A stretch of DNA of 64,000 bases from contig NZ_CP015225.1 in the NCBI RefSeq assembly GCF_001623525.1, forward strand, positions 5,220,501 through 5,284,500. Direction: 5' to 3'. This DNA is from Pseudomonas fluorescens (GTDB lineage Bacteria > Pseudomonadota > Gammaproteobacteria > Pseudomonadales > Pseudomonadaceae). How positions within the stretch are numbered: position 1 is the first letter of the stretch; every line of letters begins with the position of its first letter. The notes under the pieces were generated by a model. That model was not told the origin of the DNA and did not search any database. It was given only the letters and a program-made list of their open reading frames with translations. Below, piece by piece: positions 38,073 through 46,493 of this stretch. A program made the position numbers and the translations under genes.

Positions 38073-39230
38073 TTACAGGCAGCCCATCGCGACATTGGCC
38101 AGGCCGCGCGCGCGTGGGTCCATCAAGACGTAGGAGCCAATGGTGTTGCAGGCGAAGCCGAACGCCACGCCGCGTTCAGGGTCGGCAAACCCGATGGTGC
38201 CACCGGCGCCCATGTGGCCGAACGCCTCGTTGCCCATGCCATAACTGCCGTTCGCCACGTCCGGCTGGTTGAGCATGATGCCCAGGCCGAAACGCGTTGG
38301 GGTCTGGATGGTCGGGTCGTATTCGGCGCTGTGCTCGCGCAACATTTCGTTGAGCAGCGGTGACTCCAGCAGTTGCCCGTCGAGCAGGCCTGCGTAGAAC
38401 GCCGCCAGGCTGCGGGCATTGCCGTGTCCGTTGGCCGCTGGTTGGGTCATGCGTTTCCAGCCCGTCTCGTTACTGCGTCCCAGCACCATGGGCGGGTTGG
38501 CGAAGGCCAGCGCGCTCATGGCGGTCGGCTCGTTGAGCACGTCCTTCAACACCCGGCCAAACGCTTCGTCGTCGATCTCGTCTTTGGTGCGCGCCATGTA
38601 GGCACAGCGGGCGATGGTCGCGTCGTCCAGGCCGAGGTGAAAGTCCAGCCCGAGCGGCACCGCCACGCGTTGGTGAATGCTTTGCGCCGGCGTCAGGCCA
38701 TCCACCCGGCGTAGCAGTTCGCCGAGGATCCAGCCGAACAGCAAGGGTGAATAGGTCTGCTGTTCCCCTGCCGCGGCCCAGGGAGTTTCCTCGGCGATCA
38801 GGTCGGTCATGGTGTCCCAGTCGTAGAGGGTTTCCGGTGCCAGGGGCGTGCGCAGCGCAGGCAACCCGGCACGGTGGCAAAGCACCTGGCGCAGGGTGAT
38901 CGACGCTTTGCCGGCGTTGGCGAAGGCCGGCCAGTAGTGGCAGACCGGCGCGTCCAGGTCCAGGCGTCCTTCGCCGACCAACTGCATGATCGCCACCGCC
39001 GTGAAGGGCTTGGTGCAGGAAAACAGATTGAGCAGCGTGTCGCGCTGCCAATGGCTGTCCGGCTCCGGCCCGGCAGTGCCGGCCCACAGGTCGATAACGG
39101 TTTCGCCGTCAATCTGGATGCAAAGGGCGGCGCCGCGTTCGAAGGGGCTTTGCATCAGCCGGATAAATGCCTCTTTGACCGGTTCGAAACGAGTGTCGCA
39201 TTGGCCATGGATTGCAAGTGCACGCGTCAT
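38073..39230 (-). CDS. Beta-lactamase-fold serine hydrolase/esterase
   Basis: A 385-aa class C beta-lactamase-like protein with the SxxK motif SCTK (S71, K74) and a YxP/YxN-like tyrosine in TYSPLLFGWILGELL. There is no signal peptide, so it is probably a cytoplasmic EstB-type esterase rather than an antibiotic-resistance enzyme. MTRALAIHG at 39230 is preferred to the ATG 105 bp upstream. It is divergent from the P450 gene with 140 bp between; no hrp box is visible there. Confidence 0.87.
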   Translation of the reverse strand: MTRALAIHGQCDTRFEPVKEAFIRLMQSPFERGAALCIQIDGETVIDLWAGTAGPEPDSHWQRDTLLNLFSCTKPFTAVAIMQLVGEGRLDLDAPVCHYWPAFANAGKASITLRQVLCHRAGLPALRTPLAPETLYDWDTMTDLIAEETPWAAAGEQQTYSPLLFGWILGELLRRVDGLTPAQSIHQRVAVPLGLDFHLGLDDATIARCAYMARTKDEIDDEAFGRVLKDVLNEPTAMSALAFANPPMVLGRSNETGWKRMTQPAANGHGNARSLAAFYAGLLDGQLLESPLLNEMLREHSAEYDPTIQTPTRFGLGIMLNQPDVANGSYGMGNEAFGHMGAGGTIGFADPERGVAFGFACNTIGSYVLMDPRARGLANVAMGCL

Positions 39231-39370
39231 GTCAGCTTCTCGCAGGGGTTGGTGTTTTCCCTTGAGTGACCGTGGCCGTGCAAACGGTTCACCGGCAGGT
39301 AACCCACATGGATCTTTTTTGGCGCGCCCGGCCACTCAGGAGCAACGATTCATGCCCCTGGAGAGTGTTC

Positions 39371-40588
39371 ATGGCTTACGAGCGTACCCTTGATTTGAAT
39401 AGCGACGCCTTTCGTGGCGAGGCTTATCGGCATTATGCGGCGCTGCGCCAGGCGTCCCCGGTGTTCCTCAGCCAGGCCGAAGGGCAGTTGCCGATGTGGT
39501 ACGTCACCGGTGCGCGGGAAGTCGAGGAGGTGCTGCTGGACAACGAGCGCTTCGCCCGTGACCCGTCGCGGATCGATGCGCAGTTCGCCGCGATGCTCGG
39601 CGGCGAACAATCCATCGCGTTTCTTAACGACCACATGCTCAACCGCGATGGCGACAGTCATCGCCGCTTGCGTCGCCTGGTCAACAAGGCCTTCACCTTG
39701 AAGGCGGTGAATGCCCTGCGACCGCGTATCGAACAGATCGCCGAGACGTTGCTGGAACCCGTGTGGTCGAGCGGCCAAATGGACGTGGTGAGCCAATATG
39801 CATTCCCGTTATCGATCACTGTCATCGCCGAATTGCTTGGCGTCCCCGCACAAGATCGTGACGATTTCCGCCGCTGGTCCCACATGATCGTCCAGCAGGT
39901 GGGGCATGACTTGAGCGAGTTGCAGCATTGCTACAAGGAATTCGCGGGCTACATGCTCGCGTTGATCGACCAGCGTCGAGCACAGCCGGGCGATGACCTG
40001 GTTTCGGCGCTGGCGCAGGTCGAGGAAGAGGGCAGCATGCTCAGCCAGAGTGAGCTGTGCAGCATGATCGCGCTGCTGATCATCGCCGGGCACGAAACGT
40101 CGGCATCGATGATCGGCAATGCGATGCACATGCTCGTGCAGCACCCGAAGGTGCTGGCGCAATTGCGTGACGAGCCGGCGTTAATGCCTGGCGCGGTCGA
40201 GGAGTTTCTGCGCTATGACTCGTCGGTGGAGCGGGCCATGGTCCGCTTCGTTACCCGGGACACCGAACTGGCCGGACAACGCTTGCTACGCGGGCAACTG
40301 CTGATTGCGGTGGTGGGCTCGGCCAATCGTGACGAAACGCTGTGTGCAAACCCTGACACGCTCGACATCACTCGTCCGGCCTGCCCGCACATGTCGTTCG
40401 GCAAAGGCACGCACTATTGCCTGGGCGCCTCGTTGGCCCGGCAGGAATTGGAAATCGCCTTGAACACACTCCTACGGTGCTGCCCTGGGCTGCAATTGGC
40501 GGTCGATCCCGGTGCCGTACGCTGGCGCTACGTGCCCAACTTCAGGGGGCCGGAGGCGTTGCCGGTGTGTTGGTCGGTGGATGGATGA
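39371..40588 (+). CDS. Cytochrome P450
   Basis: A 405-aa soluble class I bacterial P450: I-helix AGHETSA (T243), ExxR in EEFLR, and heme-ligand loop FGKGTHYCLGASLARQELE (C350). It looks like CYP107/CYP105-type secondary-metabolite hydroxylases. No ferredoxin or reductase gene is nearby. It is divergent from the serine hydrolase and embedded in the type III island between effector arm and core. Substrate unknown. Confidence 0.93.
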   Translation: MAYERTLDLNSDAFRGEAYRHYAALRQASPVFLSQAEGQLPMWYVTGAREVEEVLLDNERFARDPSRIDAQFAAMLGGEQSIAFLNDHMLNRDGDSHRRLRRLVNKAFTLKAVNALRPRIEQIAETLLEPVWSSGQMDVVSQYAFPLSITVIAELLGVPAQDRDDFRRWSHMIVQQVGHDLSELQHCYKEFAGYMLALIDQRRAQPGDDLVSALAQVEEEGSMLSQSELCSMIALLIIAGHETSASMIGNAMHMLVQHPKVLAQLRDEPALMPGAVEEFLRYDSSVERAMVRFVTRDTELAGQRLLRGQLLIAVVGSANRDETLCANPDTLDITRPACPHMSFGKGTHYCLGASLARQELEIALNTLLRCCPGLQLAVDPGAVRWRYVPNFRGPEALPVCWSVDG

Positions 40589-40610
40589 CCGAGGTCTTGA
40601 TGAAAAGGGG

Positions 40611-40652
40611 GCTGCTGCGCAGCCCAGCGGGAGCAAGCTCCCTCGCCACGGG
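40611..40652. repeat. Single REP half-element
   Basis: GCTGCGCAGCCCAGCGGGAG with AGCAAGCTCCCTCGCCACGG, matching one arm of the pair at 53991-54126. A second palindrome, CGGCTCG ... CGAGCCG at 40740-40770, follows and may end the hrpL-GNAT transcript. Confidence 0.7.
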
Positions 40653-40775
40653 GTTATCGACTGAACAGCAGGGGCTGCGGGGGCTGTGCAAAAAATGGCA
40701 TCGGCTCGAATGAGCGCAGGCCCATGCCTTGGAAAGAGGCGGCTCGCCCGACGTCCAGCCGGACGAGCCGTGGAC

Positions 40776-41372
40776 TCACGCCAGGCTGGCCTCCTCGTTT
40801 TGCGCTGGCGCTGAAAGGGAGATGGATGCCGTGTCGCCTGGCGTCAGGTGCAGTCCATAGAGCACGACGTCCGCACGGTTATCAGCGAACCGGGCAATCC
40901 CTGGGAAGCGTCCCCATTGGGTCGCGCCGAGCCCTTGTACGCCGCGTTTGCTGGCCTCGTTGTGCTCGATGATCCAGGCCACCAGCGTCTCGAAACCATA
41001 CTGCCTGGCCAACACCACCGCAGCTTGGCCAAGGCGAATGCCGACGCCGCTGCCGATGTGGTCGCTGCGTACGTAGATCGACACTTCACCGGTCAATCGG
41101 CAGGCCTGGGCTCCCCAACAGAAGCGGTTGACGATCAACCAGGCGACGACTTCGCCAGCGCGTTCGAGCACATAGATCGGATCACCCTCCTTGACGAAAC
41201 AGTCGACGAAAAACGTCATTTCCTTCAGGGAAAACGCTCTGAGCACGGGGGAGCTGGTACCTCCCAGAGCGCTTTCGTTGAAGATATCTGTCATCACCGG
41301 CAAGTCGTCGGGGGTGTAGCGGCGCACGCCGCGTGGCAGGTCGGGCCGGCTGTTCAAACGATTGTGGGTCAT
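40776..41372 (-). CDS. GNAT family N-acetyltransferase coupled to hrpL
   Basis: A 198-aa protein with a phosphinothricin-acetyltransferase-like layout: N-terminal RRYTPDDLPVMTDIFNESALGG, a central beta strand GEVVAWLIVNRFCW, and the acetyl-CoA loop region SIYVRSDHIGSGVGIRLGQAAVVLARQYGFETLVAWIIEHNEAS. Its ATG lies in the 4-bp ATGA overlap with the hrpL stop, so it is translated from the hrpL message and should rise with it. I know of no acetyltransferase in this position in P. syringae. Substrate unknown. Confidence 0.85.
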   Translation of the reverse strand: MTHNRLNSRPDLPRGVRRYTPDDLPVMTDIFNESALGGTSSPVLRAFSLKEMTFFVDCFVKEGDPIYVLERAGEVVAWLIVNRFCWGAQACRLTGEVSIYVRSDHIGSGVGIRLGQAAVVLARQYGFETLVAWIIEHNEASKRGVQGLGATQWGRFPGIARFADNRADVVLYGLHLTPGDTASISLSAPAQNEEASLA

Positions 41373-41920
41373 GGCCGGGCTTCTCCATAGACGCTTCGTT
41401 TGAGTTGTTCACGCGCGCGAAACAACCTTGAACGCACGGTACCAATGGGGACGCCCAGCCGCTCGGCGGCATCGCGGTAGCTGCTCTCGGTGTCCACGGC
41501 GGTCCACAGGGTATCGCGCATGTCCTTGGGCAACTCGTCCATGGCTAACAGCGTGCGGTCCAACAGCCGACGGTTGTCGCACAGTTCACTCAGGTCAATG
41601 TCGTCACTGGACTCGCTGAACTCGCTCTCATCGAACGTGCTCAGCGGCGGCTGCGCATAGAAGCGGCGGAAGTGGTTGCGGATCAGGTTGAGGGCGATGC
41701 CACACAACCAAGTGTCCTGCTTTGCCAGTCCTTTGAACTTCTGCTGGTTGCGCCAGGCTTCCAGGTACGTGAGCTGGATGATGTCGTCGGCGTCGTCTTG
41801 ATTGAGTACGCGTTTTTGCACAAACAGACGCAGCTTGCGTTCCTCGCCGAAGCAGATGTCTGGCACACCTGTGGGGGCCGGGGAGGTTTGCGGGGGGGCC
41901 ATGAGATTCAGGCTGTTCAT
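41369..41920 (-). CDS. hrpL: HrpL/RspL, ECF sigma factor of the type III system
   Basis: A 183-aa ECF sigma factor: region 2 (DADDIIQLTYLEAWRNQQKFKG...TWLCGIALNLIRNHFRRFY) and region 4 (DTLWTAVDTESSYRDAAERLGVPIGTVRSRLFRAREQLKRSVY). It directs RNA polymerase to hrp boxes. The ATG at 41920 is chosen because AGAGGGA sits at the right distance; the longer start at 41959 would leave almost no leader after the sigma-54 promoter. It is divergent from hrpJ, as in P. syringae. Confidence 0.93.
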   Translation of the reverse strand: MNSLNLMAPPQTSPAPTGVPDICFGEERKLRLFVQKRVLNQDDADDIIQLTYLEAWRNQQKFKGLAKQDTWLCGIALNLIRNHFRRFYAQPPLSTFDESEFSESSDDIDLSELCDNRRLLDRTLLAMDELPKDMRDTLWTAVDTESSYRDAAERLGVPIGTVRSRLFRAREQLKRSVYGEARP

Positions 41921-41980
41921 TAATAAATCCCTCTGAGTAGGTTCCATAGCGCCGATCAAAATGTCGACGTTTCCCCCGTC

Positions 41981-41996
41981 AGCAGGACCTGTGCCA
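41981..41996 (-). promoter_or_regulatory. Sigma-54 promoter of hrpL
   Basis: Read leftward: TGGCAC, 5 nt, CTGCT, against TGGCAC-N5-TTGCW. The GG and GC dinucleotides have the required spacing. The predicted transcript start near 41970 gives a ~50-nt leader. It is the expected target of the enhancer-binding protein at 61847-62785. Confidence 0.75.
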
Positions 41997-42059
41997 AGCC
42001 GGATTAATGATTTATCTGTCTGATAATTAAGTGTTTTTTGCTAGTGCTTTTGCTCTATT

Positions 42060-42124
42060 TGTGCAAGGGCATGCACAGCCGTCCCAAGCGCCACTGCATG
42101 AAATTGCACCGAGCGAACGCTCGG
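42060..42124. promoter_or_regulatory. Candidate upstream activating sites for hrpL (two inverted repeats)
   Basis: TGTGCA-N6-TGCACA at 42060-42077 and CCGAGCG-AA-CGCTCGG at 42109-42124 lie about 97 and 145 bp upstream of the predicted hrpL start point. This is the distance range of HrpR/HrpS enhancer sites in P. syringae. The palindromes are seen; binding is inferred. Confidence 0.45.
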
Positions 42125-42170
42125 GCAGGAAACCCTTGCGAAGCGGTCAGAAAGGGCCATGGCCGCTGAT

Positions 42171-42199
42171 GGAACTGAATGCTGGATAGCCGCCACCCA
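42171..42199 (+). promoter_or_regulatory. hrp box of the hrpJ operon
   Basis: GGAACT, 16 nt, CCACCCA: one deviation (T for C at the sixth position) from consensus. It is 31 bp before the hrpJ start. Confidence 0.82.
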
Positions 42200-42230
42200 C
42201 TGAGCGTCCGAAACCACGCTCACGGCCATC

Positions 42231-43358
42231 ATGAAAGTAGAAGCCCCGACAAATGCGCATATTGCCGCCAACCTTGCCCAGGCCGCTTCGGCCGTCGTGG
42301 GCATCGGCAAGCCTGTCGAATCGTTTCAGGCCGTGCAGTCCAATTCGATGGAGGAGGTCGGCATGACCTTCAGCCATCATGTGGAGCGCAATACCAAGGC
42401 GCTGAGCCAGCGGCGCATCCGCAATGCCCGCAGCGAGGTGGGCCAGGTGCGCGTCGAGACGCGCGAGCAGTTGGAAGAGTGGTACGACCAACTCGGCCAC
42501 CCAGGCAAGCAGAGCCTGGGGGCAATGGCCGCCCAGGCGGGTTTGTTGTTGTGTGGCGAGCCGGTGCTTGAAGAGGTGGTGCAATCCACCGGTGGTGACC
42601 CGGCCCGTACCGACCTGATCCTGCAGCAAGCCTTGCGCGAGGCCGAAGTTCAAGGTCGTCTCGTCGAAGCCCAGCGCGCTCGCGACTACCTGCAACTATT
42701 GCGCGAGCGTTATGGCGCGCAGATCCAGGCGGGCATGAACATCGCCGAGGCCTTGCGCGCTGCGGGCGGCGATCCCGAACTGCGCCAGGCGGTACGGCGG
42801 CTCTATTACGACACCGTGGTGCTCAAGCAATCGTTGCCCACCATGATGCAGGCGTTGCTTGGCCTGTTCGGCGAGGCGGCCTTCGTGCCGGGGCTGGACA
42901 TGATGCGCCGGGCCCTGGCTGACGACATCGCGGCGCACACACCGTCACGTCCCACCGCCCTGTTGCGCACGTTGTTGATCGGCCTGGCCGCCTCGACGCA
43001 ACTGGGCAGTGTCCTGCACAGCTGCCGCCGTTTGCTCGAGCAACTGGCCTGTAGTTGCCCGGCCAGCCAGCTCACGGCGGTGCTGTTGCTCCAACGCATG
43101 CTGGGGTTTGTCAGCAGTGGCCTGTCGGCGGCGGAAGTACGGCGTATCGGGCGTGAACTGGGTGGAGAAGAGGAGCGGGACCAACTGGTCTCCCTGAACG
43201 GCCTGTACCCTTTGCTCAAGCGTTTGCCGCTACCTCTCTGGCGGGATAGCAAAAGCCGACAGACCGCGCTGAAGAACCTGTTGGTGCTGCTCGATGAGCG
43301 TTCCCGTGGCGAGCCCCGAAGCCAGACCGCTGCCCCGGTGATTGGAGCACGCTCATGA
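42231..43358 (+). CDS. hrpJ: HrpJ/RspJ (SctW), type III gatekeeper
   Basis: A 375-aa HrpJ/YopN/TyeA family protein: N-terminal secretion-type segment (MKVEAPTNAHIAANLAQAAS), helical repeats, and a C-terminal TyeA-like part (~290-360, LLQRMLGFVSSGLSAAEVRRIGRELGGEEERDQLVSLNGLYPLLKRLPLPLWRD). SctW proteins set the order of translocator and effector export. First gene of the core operon; its stop overlaps hrcV by 4 bp. No clear ribosome site precedes the ATG at 42231. Confidence 0.88.
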   Translation: MKVEAPTNAHIAANLAQAASAVVGIGKPVESFQAVQSNSMEEVGMTFSHHVERNTKALSQRRIRNARSEVGQVRVETREQLEEWYDQLGHPGKQSLGAMAAQAGLLLCGEPVLEEVVQSTGGDPARTDLILQQALREAEVQGRLVEAQRARDYLQLLRERYGAQIQAGMNIAEALRAAGGDPELRQAVRRLYYDTVVLKQSLPTMMQALLGLFGEAAFVPGLDMMRRALADDIAAHTPSRPTALLRTLLIGLAASTQLGSVLHSCRRLLEQLACSCPASQLTAVLLLQRMLGFVSSGLSAAEVRRIGRELGGEEERDQLVSLNGLYPLLKRLPLPLWRDSKSRQTALKNLLVLLDERSRGEPRSQTAAPVIGARS

Positions 43359-45442
43359 TCGCCCTGTTGAACAAAGTCGCCAACGAAGCGGTGCGGCGCA
43401 TCGAGGTGGTCGGGGCGTTCGTGGTGCTCGGCATCGTGTTCATGCTGATCCTGCCCTTGCCGACCTCGGTGGTCGATGCGCTGATCGCGATCAACATCTG
43501 CATCTCCTGCCTGCTGATCGTGCTCTCGCTGTACCTGCCGCGACCGTTGGCGTTTTCCTCGTTTCCGGCGGTGCTGCTGCTGACCACGCTGTTCCGGCTG
43601 GCGTTGTCGGTGGCGACCACCCGGTTGATCCTGCTCCAGGGCGACGCCGGTCATATCGTCCAGGCGTTCGGCGATTTTGTAGTGGGGGGCAACCTGGCGG
43701 TCGGGTTGGTCATCTTCCTCATCCTGACGGTGGTCAACTTCCTGGTGATCACCAAGGGCTCGGAGCGGGTCGCCGAAGTGGCGGCGCGGTTCACCCTGGA
43801 CGCGCTGCCGGGCAAGCAGATGTCCATCGACAGCGACCTGCGCGCCAACCTGATCGATGTCAGCGAAGCCCGGCGGCGTCGCGAGGAATTGAACAAGGAA
43901 AGCCAGCTGTTCGGTGCGATGGACGGGGCGATGAAGTTCGTCAAGGGCGATGCCATCGCGGGTTTGGTGATCGTGGTGATCAACCTCATCGGCGGCTTTT
44001 CGGTCGGCATGATGCAGCATGACATGGGCGCATCCGAATCGATGCACTTGTACGCCGTGTTGACCATCGGTGACGGTCTGATCGCGCAGATTCCGGCCCT
44101 GCTGATTTCTCTTACTGCGGGCATGATCATCACCCGCGTGTCGCCGCAAGGGGAGCCGGCGGGCAGTAGCGTCGGCAAGGAAATCGCCCAGCAGTTGACC
44201 GCCGAACCCAAGGCCTGGGTGATCGCTTCGGTGGGAATGCTCGGCTTCGCGGCCTTGCCCGGCATGCCCACGCTGGTGTTCATCGTCATCGCCTTGATCA
44301 CCGGCACCGCCGGCATCGTCCAGCTCTACTCGCGCGCCCGGCTGGCCCGCCAGGGCGACCAGCCAGCGGAGGTCGTGGCCCCGGCACAGAACGGCGCCGA
44401 AGACCTGCGCAGCTTCGACCCGACCCGTGCCTATCTTCTGCAGTTTTCCAAAGCCATGGAAGGCAACGCGGCCGCCGAGGAAGCCATCCAGGCGATCCGC
44501 AAAAAGCGTAACGCGCTGGTGGCCGGCTTTGGCCTGACCCTGCCGCCCTTCGAGATCGAATACAGCGCGCTGCTGGAAGACGACGAGTTCCGCTTCTGCG
44601 TGCACGAGGTGCCGATGTTGCGGGCAACTTTCGGAGAGCGCGTGGCCGTGGCGCGCGGGCCGCTGCCGTTGGAACCGCGCGACGGGCAGGTCGGCAGCGA
44701 GGTGCGTGACGAGCAGCAGTGGCTCTGGCTGACGCCTGACGATCCGCTGCTGGCGGACGAACGCGTGGAGGCGGTGTCGGCCGCCGAGTTGCTGGTGGAG
44801 CGCATGAGCCGCGCGATGTTTGCCACGGGCCCACAATTCTTGGGGCTTCAGGAGAGCAAGTCGATTCTCAGTTGGCTCGAAGCGGGCCAGCCAGAGCTGG
44901 TGCAGGAACTGCAGCGGACCATGCCGTTGGCCCGTTTCGCGGCCGTGCTCCAGCGCCTGGCCGGCGAAGGTGTCCCGCTGCGCGCGGTGCGGCTGATCGC
45001 CGAGTCCTTGATCGAGCACGGGCAGCACGAGCGCGACGTCGGTGCGCTGACCGACTACGCGCGCATCGCCCTGAAGTCGCAGATCTATCACCAGTACCGC
45101 GACGAAGATGGCCTGCACGTGTGGCTGTTGACGCCGGAAACCGAAGGCCTGTTGCGCGATGCGCTGCGCCAGACCCAGACGGAAACCTTTTTTGCCCTGG
45201 AAAGCCTGCATACCCGCGCCTTGGTCATGCAGTTGCGCGAAGGCTTCCCGTTGCGCGCCAAGCGCGTGGCCGTGCTGTTGGTGGCGCAAGACCTGCGGGC
45301 CCCGCTACGCGATTTGTTGCGTGACGAATTCAATCACGTGCCCGTGCTCGCCTTCAGCGAGTTGCACAGCAACGCCCAGGTCACCGTGCTGGGGCGCTTT
45401 GACCTCGAGCAGGAAAAACTACGGATGGAGGATGCCGCGTGA
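43355..45442 (+). CDS. hrcV: HrcV (SctV), export gate protein
   Basis: A 695-aa FHIPEP-family protein: seven or eight membrane segments in residues ~15-330, the FHIPEP loop (DALPGKQMSIDSDLRANLIDVSEARRRREELNKESQLFGAMDGAMKFVKGDAIAG), and a large cytoplasmic domain that forms the nonameric export ring. The best conserved apparatus protein here. A 157-bp gap separates it from hrpQ. Confidence 0.96.
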   Translation: MIALLNKVANEAVRRIEVVGAFVVLGIVFMLILPLPTSVVDALIAINICISCLLIVLSLYLPRPLAFSSFPAVLLLTTLFRLALSVATTRLILLQGDAGHIVQAFGDFVVGGNLAVGLVIFLILTVVNFLVITKGSERVAEVAARFTLDALPGKQMSIDSDLRANLIDVSEARRRREELNKESQLFGAMDGAMKFVKGDAIAGLVIVVINLIGGFSVGMMQHDMGASESMHLYAVLTIGDGLIAQIPALLISLTAGMIITRVSPQGEPAGSSVGKEIAQQLTAEPKAWVIASVGMLGFAALPGMPTLVFIVIALITGTAGIVQLYSRARLARQGDQPAEVVAPAQNGAEDLRSFDPTRAYLLQFSKAMEGNAAAEEAIQAIRKKRNALVAGFGLTLPPFEIEYSALLEDDEFRFCVHEVPMLRATFGERVAVARGPLPLEPRDGQVGSEVRDEQQWLWLTPDDPLLADERVEAVSAAELLVERMSRAMFATGPQFLGLQESKSILSWLEAGQPELVQELQRTMPLARFAAVLQRLAGEGVPLRAVRLIAESLIEHGQHERDVGALTDYARIALKSQIYHQYRDEDGLHVWLLTPETEGLLRDALRQTQTETFFALESLHTRALVMQLREGFPLRAKRVAVLLVAQDLRAPLRDLLRDEFNHVPVLAFSELHSNAQVTVLGRFDLEQEKLRMEDAA

Positions 45443-45599
45443 CGGGCTTGTCTTGGCACGCCAGCAGCGGCGTCTCCACGTAACGATGCAAATCCAGGTG
45501 CGTTCGATGGCCTGGCTGTGACAGAGGACGGGGGCCGCCGGTGCCCCGTCGTACAACCGGATCGTGGGCGAGCGTCTGTCGCCCCTTGAGGAATTGACC

Positions 45600-46493
45600 A
45601 TGTTCGAACTGCGAGTCTTGAGTGGTCTGCACCGAGGTGCGGCGTTGCCGCTGGTTGGCGAGCAATGGGTGGTCGGGGCGGCGGAGGAGGCCGACCTGGC
45701 GCTATACGATCCGGGTATCTGTGGGCGTCACGTGGGCCTGCGGCAGGTGCAGGGCCAGTGGCTGCTGGAACGGCTGGAGGGCACGGTTTGCGATGGACAA
45801 GGCCAGCCCTGGGCCGCGACCGAGCCCTTGCAGAGCAATGCTCCGTTTGCCGTGGCAGGCGTCTGGCTGTGCCTGGCCCCGGCCGATCAGCCCTGGCCCG
45901 AAGAGGCGGCGCTGGATGACGCTGCGCATCTGGCGCTGGACCGGGAAGCTCCGAAGCCTGCGGTGCGGCCGTCGTGGCCCAAGCGCCTGGCCATTGCCGC
46001 GGCGGTGATCACCGTTGCCTCCAGCGCCTGGGCCTTTACCAGCCAGCCGGCGCAGACCGTGGCGCGCAGCCCGGCCCAGCAGCTCAAGCAGACCAAGGTG
46101 GCCTTGGACAATGTCGAGGCGGTCCGCCTGGAGCTGGATCGCATGTTGCAGGAGCGCGATTTGGGCGCCGGTGTGCGGGTCGAGAGCCAGGACGACCGGC
46201 TGGTCCTGGTGGGTGAGTTGCCGCGCCAGCGCCTGGCGATGGTCGAACGACTGATCGAGCGCTTCCACGAGCGCTACGAAACGCCGATCGGGATCACGGC
46301 CAACGTCAAGGAACGGCTGACGAAACTGCCGTTCCAGATCGCCCAGATCGTGGGCGGCAAGCATGGTCACGTGGTCACCGCCGATGGCCGTCGGTTGTTC
46401 CTGGGCGACCAGATCGATGGCCTGCGCTTGACTGCCATCGACAGCGGCAAAGTCACCTTCGAGGGCGACCAACGCTACGAGGTCACCTGGTGA
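45600..46493 (+). CDS. hrpQ: HrpQ (SctD), inner-membrane ring protein
   Basis: A 297-aa protein: an N-terminal cytoplasmic FHA-like domain (MFELRVLSGLHRGAALPLVGEQWVVGAAEEADLALYDPGICGRHVGL), one membrane segment (~138-155, LAIAAAVITVASSAWAF) and a periplasmic ring-building part. The start at 45600 follows the ...GAGGAATTGACC site. The end overlaps hrcN. It is shorter than many SctD proteins, as usual for Hrp1 systems. Confidence 0.88.
   Translation: MFELRVLSGLHRGAALPLVGEQWVVGAAEEADLALYDPGICGRHVGLRQVQGQWLLERLEGTVCDGQGQPWAATEPLQSNAPFAVAGVWLCLAPADQPWPEEAALDDAAHLALDREAPKPAVRPSWPKRLAIAAAVITVASSAWAFTSQPAQTVARSPAQQLKQTKVALDNVEAVRLELDRMLQERDLGAGVRVESQDDRLVLVGELPRQRLAMVERLIERFHERYETPIGITANVKERLTKLPFQIAQIVGGKHGHVVTADGRRLFLGDQIDGLRLTAIDSGKVTFEGDQRYEVTW

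Noticed and set aside
38073..39230. Antibiotic-resistance beta-lactamase
   Set aside because: It has SxxK but no signal peptide and looks like cytoplasmic EstB-type esterases, so a resistance role is not supported.
44671..44676. GGAACC inside hrcV as a possible hrp box
   Set aside because: No CCACNNA follows at 15-16 nt, and it lies inside a coding region with no gene start close downstream.
42806..45289. 827-aa open frame on the minus strand
   Set aside because: It is antisense to hrpJ/hrcV, has the His/Gln/Arg-rich composition of a GC-rich shadow frame, and matches no family.
45454..45468. TGGCAC in the hrcV-hrpQ gap as a sigma-54 promoter
   Set aside because: The downstream element reads CAGC instead of TTGC. 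There is no enhancer-like palindrome nearby, and hrpQ is expected to be read from the hrpJ promoter.
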